Assembly: GCA_009702525.1 (NCBI GenBank)
Contig: WLHW01000056.1
Span: 1 to 7,756, forward strand
Direction: 5' to 3'
Origin: Actinomycetota bacterium
Lineage (GTDB): Bacteria; Actinomycetota; Actinomycetes; Nanopelagicales; Nanopelagicaceae
DNA: 7,756 nt
The notes beneath the pieces were generated by a model. The model saw only the letters and a list, made by a program, of their open reading frames with translations. It had not been told where the DNA came from and did not search any database. The position numbers and the translations under genes are program-made. Within the stretch, counting starts at the first letter, position 1; the number at the start of each line of letters is the position of its first letter. Positions 7,241 to 7,756 of this stretch are shown in pieces.

Positions 7241-7723
7241 TTAAGAGGCTAGAACCTCGTCAAGGATTACTGCAGCCTTTTCTTCATCAGTGCGCTCAGC
7301 TAATGCGAGCTCTGAGATAAGGATCTGCTTCGCCTTGGCGAGCATGCGCTTTTCACCAGCTGATAAACCGCGATCTAAATCACGACGGTATAAATCGCGA
7401 ACAACTTCAGCGACCTTTATTACATCTCCCGATGCTAACTTCTCAAGGTTTGCCTTATAGCGACGAGACCAGTTGGTTGGTTCTTCTGTATACGGTTGAC
7501 GTAATACGTTGAATACTCGATCTAGGCCGGCAGAATCAACAACATCGCGTACTCCAACGAGGTCGATATTTTCCGCAGGAACTCTAACTGTTAGATCTCC
7601 TTGCGCGACTTTCAACACTAGATAGGTCTTTTCTTCACCTTTGATCACACGAACTTCTATCGCTTCGATAAGAGCTGCTCCGTGATGAGGATAAACAACG
7701 GTTTCGCCGACCTTAAATGTCAT
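7241..7723 (-). CDS. carD: CarD-family RNA polymerase-binding transcriptional regulator
   Basis: Binds the RNA polymerase beta subunit and the upstream edge of the promoter bubble, stabilising open complexes at many promoters, including rRNA promoters in mycobacteria. Seen in 160 residues: an N-terminal Tudor-like RNA polymerase interaction domain (1 to about 60, beginning FKVGETVVYPHHG) and a C-terminal all-helical DNA-binding domain (about 65-155). Residues known to matter in M. tuberculosis CarD occur at the same positions: R25 and R47 (polymerase contact), W85 (wedges into the -10 minor groove), and R87 and K90 (DNA backbone). Length is nearly identical to the 162-residue mycobacterial protein. 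ATG at 7723 is preceded by GAAGGG with a 6-nt spacer. It is the first gene of the minus-strand cluster, and an extended -10 element sits just upstream. This close match is strong support for an actinobacterial origin. Confidence 0.96.
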   Translation of the reverse strand: MTFKVGETVVYPHHGAALIEAIEVRVIKGEEKTYLVLKVAQGDLTVRVPAENIDLVGVRDVVDSAGLDRVFNVLRQPYTEEPTNWSRRYKANLEKLASGDVIKVAEVVRDLYRRDLDRGLSAGEKRMLAKAKQILISELALAERTDEEKAAVILDEVLAS

Positions 7724-7729
7724 GTGTTG

Positions 7730-7735
7730 CCCTTC
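7730..7735 (-). promoter_or_regulatory. Shine-Dalgarno site of carD
   Basis: GAAGGG on the minus strand with a 6-nt spacer to the ATG at 7723. It supports that ATG and is the best-placed ribosome binding site in the cluster. Confidence 0.65.
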
Positions 7736-7747
7736 GCTAGAGGGTCA

Positions 7748-7756
7748 ATTGTACCA
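7748..7756 (-). promoter_or_regulatory. Extended -10 promoter element for carD operon
   Basis: Read on the minus strand, positions 7756-7748 are TGGTACAAT: a TG-n extension followed by TACAAT, one mismatch from TATAAT with the key A2 and T6 present. A start site about 7 nt further would fall near 7741, giving a leader of roughly 17 nt that still includes the carD ribosome binding site. Any -35 element lies beyond the window edge, so the promoter is only partly visible. Confidence 0.5.

Larger units (their letters stand above)
2940..7741 (-). other. Probable operon carD-ispDF-cysS-rlmB-SGNH hydrolase
   Basis: Five same-strand genes are separated by 4, 9, 2 and 5 nt, with no space for internal terminators or free-standing promoters. 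The first four follow the order known in M. tuberculosis and relatives. Co-transcription from the -10 element next to carD is inferred. Weak or missing Shine-Dalgarno sites before ispDF, cysS and rlmB fit translational coupling. Confidence 0.75.

Overview
The window looks like a piece of actinobacterial chromosome from a low-to-medium GC member. The gene order carD - ispD/ispF - cysS - rlmB on the minus strand is the order I know from Mycobacterium tuberculosis and other Actinobacteria. The proteins carry actinobacterial hallmarks: a CarD with the mycobacterial key residues at the same positions, and an RlmB with the basic N-terminal tail typical of the phylum. Base composition is well below that of high-GC actinomycetes. 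The genes are packed with gaps of only 2 to 9 nt, ispD and ispF are fused, and Lys replaces Arg in basic regions. Together these suggest a streamlined aquatic actinobacterium such as the freshwater acI group (Nanopelagicales). The group-level placement is inference from context, not a database result.

Layout: positions 12-2948 (plus strand) hold a complete GH2 beta-galactosidase with all catalytic landmarks. Positions 7736 down to 2940 (minus strand) hold a five-gene housekeeping cluster read as carD, ispDF, cysS, rlmB and an SGNH/GDSL hydrolase. The two units converge, and their coding ends overlap by 9 bp (2940-2948). There is no intergenic stretch longer than about 35 bp, and no RNA genes, mobile elements, CRISPR arrays or origins were seen. 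At the right edge an extended -10 element (TG-n-TACAAT) lies just upstream of carD and probably drives the minus-strand operon.

How the genes fit together: the minus-strand cluster joins transcription initiation control (CarD), isoprenoid precursor synthesis by the MEP pathway (IspD and IspF steps in one protein), cysteine charging for translation (CysS), 23S rRNA 2'-O-methylation (RlmB) and a small cytosolic esterase-like protein of unknown substrate. This is growth-linked core metabolism rather than one pathway. The beta-galactosidase is a separate sugar-utilisation gene on the opposite strand. I found no convincing new system. The points worth a second look are the overlapping convergent ends, the inserted segment in LacZ, the extra hydrolase at the end of the operon, the tandem duplication in the RlmB tail and the unusual translation start contexts.
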